NCBI GenBank assembly: GCA_021324235.1
Contig: JAJPJM010000176.1
Coordinates: 1 to 38,821, forward strand
DNA from: Verrucomicrobiota bacterium
GTDB lineage: Bacteria > Verrucomicrobiota > Verrucomicrobiia > Limisphaerales > UBA11358
Length of the DNA stretch: 38,821 nt
Reading direction: 5' to 3'
The notes below the pieces were generated by a model that worked only from the letters and a program-made list of their open reading frames with translations, did no database searches and was not told where the DNA came from. Each line of letters starts with the position of its first letter. Positions within the stretch are counted from its first letter, which is position 1. A program made the translations under genes and the position numbers. Positions 23,859 to 31,270 of the stretch are shown piece by piece.

Positions 23859-26360
23859 TCAAACCATCGCCCGCGCAATGGCGTTCCACCATCGGTCGTG
23901 CAATTCCGCCGCCGGCACGCTGAGTTCACCGGCGGCCGTCTTGATGGATAATTGATCGCCGCCGACCCGGCCGATTTGCACCGCCGGAACCCCCAGCAGT
24001 TTCGCGCGTTCCACCACTTTCACCGCGTCGAGCGGGTTACAGGTGATCACGACGCGGCTTTGCGTTTCGCCAAAGAGCAAGGCGTCAATCCGGTGGGGCG
24101 GGACTCCGTCGAGTCCTGACTTTTGCTCACCTTCGGATTTTTGGGCTCGAGCGGACTCCCGCCCCACCAAAGAAAGATCGATCGCTGCCCCGATCAGCCT
24201 TGGTGTCCCGCGCGCCACGAGCTGGCTGATGCAGCTTTCCGCCAGACAGACCGCCAGGCCGCCTTCGCTGCAATCATGCGCGCTCTTGATGAGGCCCGAC
24301 TGAATCAGGCCCAGCAAGGTGGTATGCAACGTTCTGGCCGGTTCCAAATCGCAGCGCGGCGGGGTGCCGGTTTTCTTTCCGTGTACGGCCTGCAACCAGG
24401 CCGAACCGCCGAGCCCCAGCAAAGGGTCGTTCGCATCCACGGGTTCGCCAAGCAGGACGACGGCATCGCCTTCGTCCTTGAACCATTGCGTCGTGATATG
24501 TTCCGGTTTTTCAATCAGGCCGACCATGGCGACGGTGGGTGTGGGGTCAATCGGCCCGGCGGGACTTTGATTGTAGAGCGAGCAATTGCCGCCGGTGACC
24601 GGCGTGTTGAACGCCTGGCATGCGTCTGCCAGCCCGCGCACGGATTCCTTGAGCTGCCAGAACAACTCCGGCTTGAACGGATTGCCGTAATTCAAATTAT
24701 CCGTCACGCCCAGTGGTACCGCGCCGGAACAGGCCAGATTTCGCGCGGCCTCGGTCACGACAATTTTGCCGCCCTCGTAGGGATCGAGATAGACGTAGGC
24801 GCCGTTGCCATCCACCGTCAGTGCAATGAGTTTTTCGGGAATGGTGGGGCGAGAGTCCTCTCGAGCCCGGTCTTCGGAAAATTTGGGCTCGACGGAGTCT
24901 CGCCCCACCAAATCCGGAAGACTATCCGACTTGATCCGCAACACGGCGGCGTCACTGCCGGGGCAAATCGCCGAACCGTCGCGCACCATATGATCGTATT
25001 GCCGGTAAACCCAGTTCTTCGACGCAATCGTCGGCCAGGCGAGCAAGGTGAGGAGATCGCGCCCGGGGTCTGGCGACTGGGGGATTTCGTCCAACCGGAA
25101 CGCGCGCACTTCCTTCAAATACACCGGTTCCCGGGCTTCGCGCTGATATACCGGCGATTCGTCGGCAATCTTTTTGGCCGGAATGTCTGCCACGACATTG
25201 CCATGCTGTTTCACCACCATGCGGCCGGTGTCGGTGACAAAGCCGATTTCCGACCACGGCAAATCCCATTTGTCGAAGATGCGTTTCACTTCTTCTTCCC
25301 GGCCCTTGTGAACGATGATGAGCATCCGCTCCTGCGATTCCGAAAGCATGAGGTCGTAGCTCGTCATGTTCGGCGCGCGCTGCGGGACCTTGTCCAGTTC
25401 GATTTCGATGCCCGTGCCGGCGCGGGCGGCGGTCTCGCAGGTCGAGCAGGTCAACCCCGCCGCGCCCATGTCCTGAATGCCCGCCACCGCGCCGGTGGCC
25501 AGCAGTTCCAGGCAGGCTTCGCACACGAGTTTTTCCATGAACGGATCGCCCACCTGCACCGCGCCGCGCTGTTGCTCGGCGGATTCCTCGGTCAAATCCT
25601 GCGACGCAAACGACGCGCCGGCGAGGCCATCGCGACCGGTGGGCGGACCGACGTAAAAAACCGGGTTGCCGATGCCTTTGGCCGCGCCGCGCGCGATTTG
25701 TTCGTGGCGCAACACGCCGAGGCAGAAGGCATTCACGAGCGGATTGCCTTCATAGGATTTGTCGAAATAAACTTCGCCGGCGATGGTCGGAATGCCAAAG
25801 CAATTGCCGTAATGCGCGATCCCAGCTACGACGCCCGCGAACAGGCGTTTGTTATTTGCGATTTGTTGCGCCGTCAATTCCTGGTAGGGCGCGGTGTCCG
25901 CACCGCGCCGCTCGGCGGGCTGGGGACAGCCCGCCCTGCCTTCACCGTTCGTGATGGGCCCGAATCTTAGCGAATTGACCGAGCAAATCGGCCGGGCGCC
26001 CATGGTGAAAATGTCGCGCACGATGCCGCCGACGCCTGTGGCCGCGCCCTGGAATGGCTCGACCGCGCTGGGATGGTTGTGCGATTCAATCTTGAACGCG
26101 ATGGCCAGGCCGTCGCCGATGTCAATGATGCCGGCATTTTCCTCGCCTGCGCCGACGAGGATTTTTTTGGATTTGGTGGGAAAGGTTTTGAGCAGCGGGC
26201 GGGTGTTTTTGTAGCTGCAATGTTCGCTCCACATCACCGAGAAGATGCCCAGCTCGGTGTAACTCGGCTCGCGCCCCAGCAGTTCGAGGATTTTTTTATA
26301 CTCGTCCGGCGTAAGGTTGTGTTTGGCAACCAGTTCGGGGGTGATGGCGGGTTCGGTCAT
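23859..26360 (-). CDS. purL: phosphoribosylformylglycinamidine synthase, large subunit, with three repeat insertions
   Basis: 833 residues from the ATG at 26360; small-type PurL is usually about 720-750. It makes FGAM from FGAR, ATP and glutamine-derived ammonia with PurQ and PurS. Seen: [121 protein letters not shown] and [12 protein letters not shown]. Three stretches outside the family pattern coincide with palindromic repeats: residues about 141-160, 484-507 and 732-757. Each sits between conserved blocks and the frame is kept. purQ ends 13 bases upstream; an alternative start 18 codons earlier is open but would run into purQ. Confidence 0.96.
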   Translation of the reverse strand: MTEPAITPELVAKHNLTPDEYKKILELLGREPSYTELGIFSVMWSEHCSYKNTRPLLKTFPTKSKKILVGAGEENAGIIDIGDGLAIAFKIESHNHPSAVEPFQGAATGVGGIVRDIFTMGARPICSVNSLRFGPITNGEGRAGCPQPAERRGADTAPYQELTAQQIANNKRLFAGVVAGIAHYGNCFGIPTIAGEVYFDKSYEGNPLVNAFCLGVLRHEQIARGAAKGIGNPVFYVGPPTGRDGLAGASFASQDLTEESAEQQRGAVQVGDPFMEKLVCEACLELLATGAVAGIQDMGAAGLTCSTCETAARAGTGIEIELDKVPQRAPNMTSYDLMLSESQERMLIIVHKGREEEVKRIFDKWDLPWSEIGFVTDTGRMVVKQHGNVVADIPAKKIADESPVYQREAREPVYLKEVRAFRLDEIPQSPDPGRDLLTLLAWPTIASKNWVYRQYDHMVRDGSAICPGSDAAVLRIKSDSLPDLVGRDSVEPKFSEDRAREDSRPTIPEKLIALTVDGNGAYVYLDPYEGGKIVVTEAARNLACSGAVPLGVTDNLNYGNPFKPELFWQLKESVRGLADACQAFNTPVTGGNCSLYNQSPAGPIDPTPTVAMVGLIEKPEHITTQWFKDEGDAVVLLGEPVDANDPLLGLGGSAWLQAVHGKKTGTPPRCDLEPARTLHTTLLGLIQSGLIKSAHDCSEGGLAVCLAESCISQLVARGTPRLIGAAIDLSLVGRESARAQKSEGEQKSGLDGVPPHRIDALLFGETQSRVVITCNPLDAVKVVERAKLLGVPAVQIGRVGGDQLSIKTAAGELSVPAAELHDRWWNAIARAMV
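24092..24168. repeat. palindromic element A inside purL
   Basis: Arms GGTGGGGCGGGA (24092-24103) and TCCCGCCCCACC (24157-24168) are perfectly complementary, and pairing resumes further in (TCCG, then TCGAG). PurL reads it as [19 protein letters not shown] followed by LDGVPPHR, just before the conserved LLFGETQSR. It is the same family as element B, in the opposite orientation. Confidence 0.92.
24842..24910. repeat. palindromic element B inside purL
   Basis: Arms TGGTGGGGCGAGA (24842-24854) and TCTCGCCCCACCA (24898-24910) are perfect 13-base complements, with GAGCCC/GGGCTC pairing further in. Length 69 bases, i.e. 23 codons. PurL reads [19 protein letters not shown] and SRPT, ahead of the conserved IALTVDGNG. 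Its reverse complement matches the first 25 or so bases of element A with two differences. Confidence 0.93.
25883..25940. repeat. palindromic element C inside purL
   Basis: Arms GGTAGGG (25883-25889) and CCCTGCC (25934-25940) pair with one G-T. They close two perfect hairpins: GCGCGGTG-TCCG-CACCGCGC and GGCGGGCT-GGGGAC-AGCCCGCC. PurL reads [20 protein letters not shown] here, between NSLRFGPI and the conserved [13 protein letters not shown]. Architecture and arm match the element in xseA. Confidence 0.9.
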
Positions 26361-26373
26361 GGGGAAAAGCTGC

Positions 26374-27087
26374 TCATGCTGCTTTGGCCACGGTTCTGTT
26401 TTGCAACGTTGCAATCATGCTCTCAAAAATCCAGCGGCCGTCGTCGCTGGCGAGCAGCCGTTCGCAGGCGCGTTCGGGATGCGGCATCAGGCCGGCCACA
26501 TTGCGGCGTTCGTTGCAGATGCCGGCGATGTTCAGCAACGAACCGTTCGGATTGGCGCCTTCGGTCAACTCACCCGTGGCGGAACAGTATTGCCATAAAA
26601 TCCGGTTGTTGGCCTTGAGTTCGGCCAGGGTTTCCTCATCAGCAAAATAGCAGCCTTCGCCGTGGGCGATGGGAATTTTCAGCCATTTGCCCTCGGGAAT
26701 TTTGTTCGTAAACGGCGAGTCGGGCGTGGCGGTCTTCAGGAAAATGTGCTCGCAGTGGAATTGCAGGTCACGGTTGCGGACCAGCGCGCCGGGCAAGAGG
26801 CCGGCTTCCGTGAGCACCTGGAAACCGTTGCAGATGCCGAGCACGAGGCCGCCGTTGTCGGCAAATTGTTTCACCGCCTGCATCACCGGGCTGAACCGCG
26901 CGATTGCGCCGCAGCGCAGATAATCGCCGTAGCTGAAGCCGCCGGGCACGATGACGGCATCAGCATCGCCGAGCGAGGTTTCCTTGTGCCAGACGTAGCG
27001 CGCCGGATGGCCCAGCACATCGCGCAGGGCGTGAATGGCATCCTGGTCGCAGTTGGAGGCGGGAAATTGGAGAACAGCAAAGTTCAT
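26374..27087 (-). CDS. purQ: phosphoribosylformylglycinamidine synthase, glutaminase subunit
   Basis: 237 residues from the ATG at 27087, giving the standard start [17 protein letters not shown]. Class I glutamine amidotransferase: it frees ammonia from glutamine for PurL. Seen: [19 protein letters not shown], the nucleophile elbow [23 protein letters not shown], and the C-terminal HGEGCYFA and [11 protein letters not shown] with the catalytic His-Glu. An open frame extends upstream through the CACAGAG repeat, but those 36 residues are repeat translation and are excluded. Confidence 0.96.
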   Translation of the reverse strand: MNFAVLQFPASNCDQDAIHALRDVLGHPARYVWHKETSLGDADAVIVPGGFSYGDYLRCGAIARFSPVMQAVKQFADNGGLVLGICNGFQVLTEAGLLPGALVRNRDLQFHCEHIFLKTATPDSPFTNKIPEGKWLKIPIAHGEGCYFADEETLAELKANNRILWQYCSATGELTEGANPNGSLLNIAGICNERRNVAGLMPHPERACERLLASDDGRWIFESMIATLQNRTVAKAA

Positions 27088-27097
27088 TTTCTTATTT

Positions 27098-27164
27098 GCC
27101 ACAGAGTCACAGGGCACACAGAGAAGAGATTTTGAAAAACTCTGTGTCTCGGCGCCTCGGCGGC
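27098..27164. repeat. CACAGAG palindromic repeat between purS and purQ
   Basis: The left half has CACAGAG-like units about every nine bases (GCCACAGAG, TCACAGGGC, ACACAGAGA); ACACAGAG at 27116-27123 pairs with CTCTGTGT at 27140-27147, and GCC/GGC close the ends. It fills almost the entire gap between two operon genes and its last base, 27164, is part of the purS stop codon, like the palindrome at 15330-15393. Confidence 0.82.
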
Positions 27165-27406
27165 TAATCGGTAACTTCCAGTTTGTAATCCTCAATCACC
27201 GGGTTGCTCAAAAATTTGTGGCATGCCTCGTCGAGGGCCTTGCGCGCGGTTTCCCGATCCGCGCCATCCAGTTCAATTTCGAGATATTTGCCGACGTGAA
27301 CGGCCTTGATGCCCTGGTGCCCCATCTGTTCGAGCGCATTCCGGACGGTTTTGCCCTGGGGGTCCACCACGGCCCTCTTTGGAGTAATGACAATTTTTGC
27401 TTTCAT
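27164..27406 (-). CDS. purS: phosphoribosylformylglycinamidine synthase subunit PurS
   Basis: 80 residues from the ATG at 27406, the normal PurS size. Seen: MKAKIVITPKRAVVDPQGKT, VRNALEQMGHQGIKAVHVGK and YLEIELDGADRETARKALDE, the family's whole fold. PurS bridges PurQ and PurL and helps ammonia transfer. An open frame upstream to 27574 adds 56 residues of basic, non-family sequence and overlaps zwf on the other strand, so it is rejected. PurS is first in the purS-purQ-purL operon and is divergent from zwf. Confidence 0.93.
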   Translation of the reverse strand: MKAKIVITPKRAVVDPQGKTVRNALEQMGHQGIKAVHVGKYLEIELDGADRETARKALDEACHKFLSNPVIEDYKLEVTD

Positions 27407-27471
27407 CTTCGCGCCCCGGGAATCCGGGGCCTGACGCGGGAATTTTGGGGAAAATGGCCGCGTCGAGCGAG

Positions 27472-27500
27472 CAATTTTTGAGCATCGGACAATTTTTGAG
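27472..27500. promoter_or_regulatory. 11-base direct repeat in the purS/zwf divergent gap
   Basis: CAATTTTTGAG occurs at 27472-27482 and again at 27490-27500, starts 18 bases apart. The 137-base gap between divergent genes also has a perfect hairpin GCCCCGG-GAAT-CCGGGGC near 27413-27430. Direct repeats with near two-turn spacing in a divergent promoter region suggest a regulator site, though no consensus is recognised. Confidence 0.35.
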
Positions 27501-27543
27501 GCGCGGGTTGCAAGAAGCGTTGAATTTGTCCGCCCGTTGCGCC

Positions 27544-29112
27544 ATGGTTGTGACCGTGAATACTTCGATTTCACAGGAAGAGCCGGCCACAGATAACATC
27601 AGTGCCGAGCGCAAACCACCCGGACCCTGTTCCATCGTCATCTTTGGCGCCAGCGGGGACCTTACCGCCCGCAAACTCATCCCGGCATTTTATCATCTGT
27701 GCAAGGACAAGCAGCTGCCATCTGCGTTTCGCGTCATCGGCTTTGCCCGGCGCGACAAGACGGACGAATCGTGGCGGAACGAATTGCGCGAGGAGCTCAA
27801 CCAATTCTCGCGCACCCAACCGGTGGACGACGCGGTGTGGAAGGAATTCGCCAAAAACCTGTTTTATTGCCGGGGCGACCTGACGGACGCCGCGGCCTAC
27901 AAAAAGCTGGAAGAGCTGCTGACCTCGTTCGGCAGCGGTCCGCTGAGGGAAAACCTGCTGTTATATCTTGCCACGCAGCCGAGCCAGTTCGGGGAAGTCA
28001 TCGAACAAATCCACCGCGCCGGGCTGTTGCACAAGGACGGTGCCGGCTGGCAGCGCATCGTGGTGGAGAAACCGTTCGGCCACGATCTCGCCTCCGCCGA
28101 AACCTTGAACCGCGAATTGACGCGCTACGCCCACGAACAGCAGGTCTGCCGCATTGACCATTACCTGGGCAAGGAAACGGTGCAGAACATTTTGATGTTC
28201 CGCTTTTCCAACTCGATTTTTGAACGGCTCTGGAACCGCGAATCGGTGGACCACGTGCAAATCACCGTCAGCGAAAAAATCGGCGTGGGCGACCGCGGCG
28301 GTTATTACGAGGAGGCGGGGGCATTGCGCGACATGGTGCAAAACCACATGCTTCAGGTGCTTTCGCTCGTGACCATGGAACCGCCCGTGTCGCTCGCCGC
28401 CGAATCCGTCCGCGACGAAAAGGTCAAGTTGCTCAAATCCATCCGCGCGTTGACGCCCGAAGACGTCGCGCACCAGGTCGTCCGCGGCCAATACTTTGCC
28501 GGCATCGTCAACGGGGAATCGCGGCCCGGTTACCGGCAGGAACCGAAGGTGAAGCCGAATTCCAATGTCGAAACCTATGTGGCATTGAAGCTCCTCATCG
28601 ACAACTGGCGCTGGTCCGGCGTGCCGTTTTATTTGCGCACCGGTAAAAACCTGCCGATGAGCGCCAGCGAAGTGCGCATCCAATTCCGGCCCACGCCGCA
28701 CGTCTTGTTCGCCGCCCAATGCGGGCAGCATCTTGACACCAACGCCATTGCGTTGCGCCTGCAGCCGAATGAAGGCATTTACCTGCGGTTCAACGGCAAG
28801 GTGCCGGGCATGAGCCTGGGCGTGCGGCCCGTGCGGATGCATTTCAGCTACGACGCCGAGTTCGGCGCTTACACGCCTGAAGCCTACGAACGGCTGCTGC
28901 TGGAGGCCATTGCCGGCGATGCCACCTTGTTCATCCGCCGCGACGAAGTGGAAACCGCCTGGCAGATTGTGGATTCGATCCGCAAAGGCTGGGATGGCAA
29001 ACCGCTGACGAACCGGGAATTTTACGCCGCCGGAACCTGGGGCCCGATTGCCGCCGATGATTTGCTGGCCCAGGGCGGCCACGCCTGGCACGAACCGCAG
29101 ATGGTAAAATAA
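27544..29112 (+). CDS. zwf: glucose-6-phosphate 1-dehydrogenase
   Basis: 522 residues from the ATG at 27544 (start MVVTVNTSISQEEP); earlier in-frame starts at 27397 and 27454 give non-family sequence and run toward purS. It oxidises glucose 6-phosphate to 6-phosphogluconolactone, making NADPH, at the entry of the pentose phosphate pathway. Seen: the cofactor fingerprint IVIFGASGDLTARKLIPAF, VEKPFGHDLASA, the substrate motif RIDHYLGKETVQN, and the C-terminal DEVETAWQIVDSI. It is followed by a terminator-like hairpin and then pgl, the next enzyme of the pathway. Confidence 0.97.
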   Translation: MVVTVNTSISQEEPATDNISAERKPPGPCSIVIFGASGDLTARKLIPAFYHLCKDKQLPSAFRVIGFARRDKTDESWRNELREELNQFSRTQPVDDAVWKEFAKNLFYCRGDLTDAAAYKKLEELLTSFGSGPLRENLLLYLATQPSQFGEVIEQIHRAGLLHKDGAGWQRIVVEKPFGHDLASAETLNRELTRYAHEQQVCRIDHYLGKETVQNILMFRFSNSIFERLWNRESVDHVQITVSEKIGVGDRGGYYEEAGALRDMVQNHMLQVLSLVTMEPPVSLAAESVRDEKVKLLKSIRALTPEDVAHQVVRGQYFAGIVNGESRPGYRQEPKVKPNSNVETYVALKLLIDNWRWSGVPFYLRTGKNLPMSASEVRIQFRPTPHVLFAAQCGQHLDTNAIALRLQPNEGIYLRFNGKVPGMSLGVRPVRMHFSYDAEFGAYTPEAYERLLLEAIAGDATLFIRRDEVETAWQIVDSIRKGWDGKPLTNREFYAAGTWGPIAADDLLAQGGHAWHEPQMVK

Positions 29113-29122
29113 GTTTCTGGGA

Positions 29123-29143
29123 GGGGCGGCGTGTCGCCGCCCC
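29123..29143 (+). terminator. hairpin after zwf
   Basis: GGGGCGGCG-TGT-CGCCGCCCC, a perfect nine-base stem starting ten bases after the zwf stop, then CCATGTTTTCTTTG. The T-run is delayed by a few bases. The hairpin resembles the inner hairpins of the palindromic elements (GGCG/CGCC with a TGT loop), so it may be a repeat that doubles as an attenuator before pgl. Confidence 0.5.
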
Positions 29144-29173
29144 CATGTTTTCTTTGTCAAATAATCATTCAGG

Positions 29174-29207
29174 AATTTGGGCCGGCGCACGCCAGCCCTC
29201 CCAAATT
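29174..29207. repeat. palindromic element between zwf and pgl
   Basis: Arms AATTTGGG (29174-29181) and CCCAAATT (29200-29207) are perfect complements around a GGC(C)GGCG-CAC-GCC hairpin. It shares the TTGGG...CCCTCCCAA layout with the element inside pgl 220 bases away. Its right arm ends two bases before the pgl start codon at 29210, so it may shape the pgl ribosome-binding region. Confidence 0.8.
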
Positions 29208-29209
29208 AA

Positions 29210-29965
29210 ATGAAAAAGTTTGAACTCATTTCCTTTGCCACGGCCGACGAACTGGCCCGCGCCGTGGCCGGTGCGTGGCTGGATGAAATCGAATCGGCCA
29301 ACCGTACCGGCAAATTGCATGGCGTCGCATTGTCCGGCGGGCGGATCGCGCAAAAGTTTTTCACATCCGTCGTGAACCAAGCGAGAGCCCGGAAACTTGG
29401 GGACGGCGGCACGCCGTCCCTCCCAAGTAACGTCCATTTTTTCTGGGCGGACGAACGCTGTGTACCGCCAGGCGATCCGGAAAGCAATTTTCGCATGGTC
29501 AACGAGTTGTTATTTGCGCCACTGAAAATCCCCGAAAATCAGATTCATCGTCTCCGGGGTGAGGATTTACCGGCCATGGCCGTGAAAGAAGCCGAAGCGG
29601 AACTCCGTCAGATTGTGCCCTCCAATCCTGACGGTCAGCCGGTTCTGGATTTGGTGCTGCTTGGCATGGGCGAGGATGGTCACGTGGCCTCGTTATTCCC
29701 CGGTGCACCGGTGGGAATCATCCCGGGGGCCGCTCCCTTTCTGGCGGTGGAAAATTCGCCCAAACCGCCGCCCCGGCGTCTTTCGCTGAGTTATGCGGCC
29801 ATTGCGGCGGCCGGGCAGGTTTGGGTGCTGATTTCGGGTGCGGGCAAGGAGCGGGCGTTCCGCGAATCTCTCGATTTTCCGGGAAAAACACCTTTGGGCA
29901 GGGTCATTGAATTACGGCAAAAAACGTTGATTTTCAGCCAAATTGGGGCTGACGAAAAAAATTGA
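29210..29965 (+). CDS. pgl: 6-phosphogluconolactonase, with an in-frame repeat insertion
   Basis: 251 residues; common DevB-type enzymes are about 220-245. It hydrolyses 6-phosphogluconolactone made by Zwf. Seen: VALSGGRIAQKFF (substrate loop), VHFFWADERCVPPGDPESN, VLDLVLLGMGEDGHVASLFPG, and a late RRLSLSYAAIAAAGQVWVLISG. Residues about 62-74 (ARKLGDGGTPSLPSN) are encoded by a palindromic repeat and sit just before the beta strand VHFFWADER. The gene lies 97 bases after zwf on the same strand. Confidence 0.93.
   Translation: MKKFELISFATADELARAVAGAWLDEIESANRTGKLHGVALSGGRIAQKFFTSVVNQARARKLGDGGTPSLPSNVHFFWADERCVPPGDPESNFRMVNELLFAPLKIPENQIHRLRGEDLPAMAVKEAEAELRQIVPSNPDGQPVLDLVLLGMGEDGHVASLFPGAPVGIIPGAAPFLAVENSPKPPPRRLSLSYAAIAAAGQVWVLISGAGKERAFRESLDFPGKTPLGRVIELRQKTLIFSQIGADEKN
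29395..29428. repeat. palindromic element inside pgl
   Basis: Arms ACTTGGG (29395-29401) and CCCAAGT (29422-29428) flank a perfect hairpin GGACGGCG-GCA-CGCCGTCC. Read in frame by pgl. It matches the intergenic element at 29174-29207 in arm type and hairpin. Confidence 0.88.
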
Positions 29966-29989
29966 AATTTCTTTGAACCATTCTATGTT
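29962..29989 (+). promoter_or_regulatory. possible sigma-70 type promoter upstream of the accA leader
   Basis: TTGAAA at 29962-29967, a 16-base spacer, then TATGTT at 29984-29989, in an AT-rich patch overlapping the pgl stop codon. A transcript would start near 29996, ahead of the structured region. The match is moderate and such hexamers occur by chance in AT-rich DNA. Confidence 0.35.
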
Positions 29990-29995
29990 ACTTTA

Positions 29996-30167
29996 GTCAA
30001 TTACTAGCGAATGAGGATTTCGCTGTTCGTTTAGGGTTGGCATAGAGGTTTTGCTCGTGGCGCGGCTCGAACAGCGACCCCCAAGTTGGTCGCGTCACCC
30101 TTCTGAGCGCCTCGGTGAAGGCGTATAAACCTCGTCATCGCGGGGGCCGGACGAAAGTCCGGCCTTT
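29996..30167 (+). ncRNA. candidate structured small RNA or accA leader
   Basis: No protein gene is visible between pgl and accA. The region can fold as AGCGAA/TTCGCT (30006-30022), then a long rod closed by GAGGTTT (30045-30051) with AAACCTC (30127-30133), an inner GGCGC/GCGCC helix and GCGACC-CCCAAGTT-GGTCGC near 30074-30093, with large internal bulges. A strong terminator ends it at 30145-30167 and a possible promoter lies just upstream. A roughly 170-base rod with a wide central bulge is reminiscent of 6S RNA, but I could not match its conserved bases. A cis-acting leader of accA is the alternative. Confidence 0.45.
30145..30167 (+). terminator. intrinsic terminator upstream of accA
   Basis: GGCCGGAC-GAAA-GTCCGGCC is a perfect eight-base stem with a stable GAAA tetraloop, followed by TTTCGCATTTC. 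It lies 58 bases before the accA start, so it ends either a small RNA or an attenuated accA leader transcript. Confidence 0.7.
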
Positions 30168-30224
30168 CGCATTTCTGGAATTCCCCATTGATTATCGGGC
30201 CCCAAACGGATAAATTTGCGACAC

Positions 30225-31265
30225 ATGAAACATCAGCTCGATTTCGAGAAACCGATTATCGAACTGCAGAGCAAGCTGGATGAGCTCCGCGAGCACCCGG
30301 AAAAGCACTCGTTGGGCGTCAGTTTCGAGGAGGAAATCCAGTTGATCGAAAAGAAGCTGGAAGAGACCCGGCGGCAGATTTTCTCGAACCTCAACGCCTG
30401 GCAGCGCGTGCAATTGGCGCGGCACCCCAAACGGCCTTACACGCTGGATTACCTCGGAAAGACGTTTACCGATTTTCAGGAATTGCACGGCGACCGCCTG
30501 TTTGCCGAGGATCGCGCCATGGTCGGCGGCCTGGCCAGGATTGGGGGACACCGGGTGATGGTGATCGGCACCCAGAAGGGCCGTGATACCAAAGACAATA
30601 TTCTGCGCAATTTTGGTTGCGCCCATCCTGAAGGCTATCGCAAGGCACTCCGTTTAATGCGACTGGCGAACAAATTCAGCCTGCCCATCGTCACGCTCAT
30701 TGACACGACCGGCGCCTTCCCCGGCATCGGCGCGGAGGAACGCCATATCGCCGAGGCCATCGCCGTCAATCTCCGGGAAATGACCCTGTTCGAAGTGCCG
30801 ATCATCAGCGCCGTCATTGGCGAAGGCGGTTCCGGCGGTGCGCTGGGCATCGGGGTGGCCGATCGCGTGTTGATTCTGGAGAACGCCTATTATTCGGTCA
30901 TCAGTCCGGAAGGGTGCGCGGCAATTCTGTGGAAGGACCGCGCGCATGCTCCCAAAGCCGCCGCCGCCCTCAAAATTACCGCCAAGGATTTGTTCGAACT
31001 CAAACTCGTGGATGAAATCGTGCCCGAACCGCTCGGCGGCGCTCACACCGATCCCGACACGACGGCGGTAAATTTAAAAAAGCACCTGCTCAGGCACCTG
31101 GAGGAAATCATGGCGCTGCCGATCGCCGTGCGTTTGAAGAAGCGTTACGACAAATACCGCGCTCATGGACATTTTCTTGAAAAAGTCCAACCCCCGGCCG
31201 AGGAAGCCAAGCCGGCCCTTAGCCCGGCGGTCAGTGTCATGGCCCGCGCGGCTGCCACGGCATAA
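30225..31265 (+). CDS. accA: acetyl-CoA carboxylase carboxyltransferase subunit alpha
   Basis: 346 residues from the ATG at 30225 (a TTG nine bases earlier is also open). With AccD it moves the carboxyl group from biotin to acetyl-CoA, giving malonyl-CoA for fatty acid synthesis. Seen: LDFEKPIIELQSKLDEL, RPYTLDYLGKTFTDFQELHGDR, IGTQKGRDTKDNILRNFG, LIDTTGAFPGIGAEERHIAE, the oxyanion-hole GEGGSGGALGIGVADRVLIL, and YSVISPEGCAAILWKD. The C-terminus is Ala-rich and about 20 residues longer than usual. manA starts six bases after its stop. Confidence 0.97.
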   Translation: MKHQLDFEKPIIELQSKLDELREHPEKHSLGVSFEEEIQLIEKKLEETRRQIFSNLNAWQRVQLARHPKRPYTLDYLGKTFTDFQELHGDRLFAEDRAMVGGLARIGGHRVMVIGTQKGRDTKDNILRNFGCAHPEGYRKALRLMRLANKFSLPIVTLIDTTGAFPGIGAEERHIAEAIAVNLREMTLFEVPIISAVIGEGGSGGALGIGVADRVLILENAYYSVISPEGCAAILWKDRAHAPKAAAALKITAKDLFELKLVDEIVPEPLGGAHTDPDTTAVNLKKHLLRHLEEIMALPIAVRLKKRYDKYRAHGHFLEKVQPPAEEAKPALSPAVSVMARAAATA

Positions 31266-31270
31266 CCTCC

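Noticed and set aside
27397-27543. Earlier starts of zwf at 27397 or 27454.
   Set aside because: They add up to 49 residues without family resemblance and the first would overlap the purS start region.
29996-30167. SRP RNA, tmRNA or tRNA in the pgl-accA gap.
   Set aside because: No GGAA-type SRP loop with its asymmetric bulge, no tRNA-like ends and no T-loop GTTCRA pattern in the right context were seen. 6S was kept only as a possibility.
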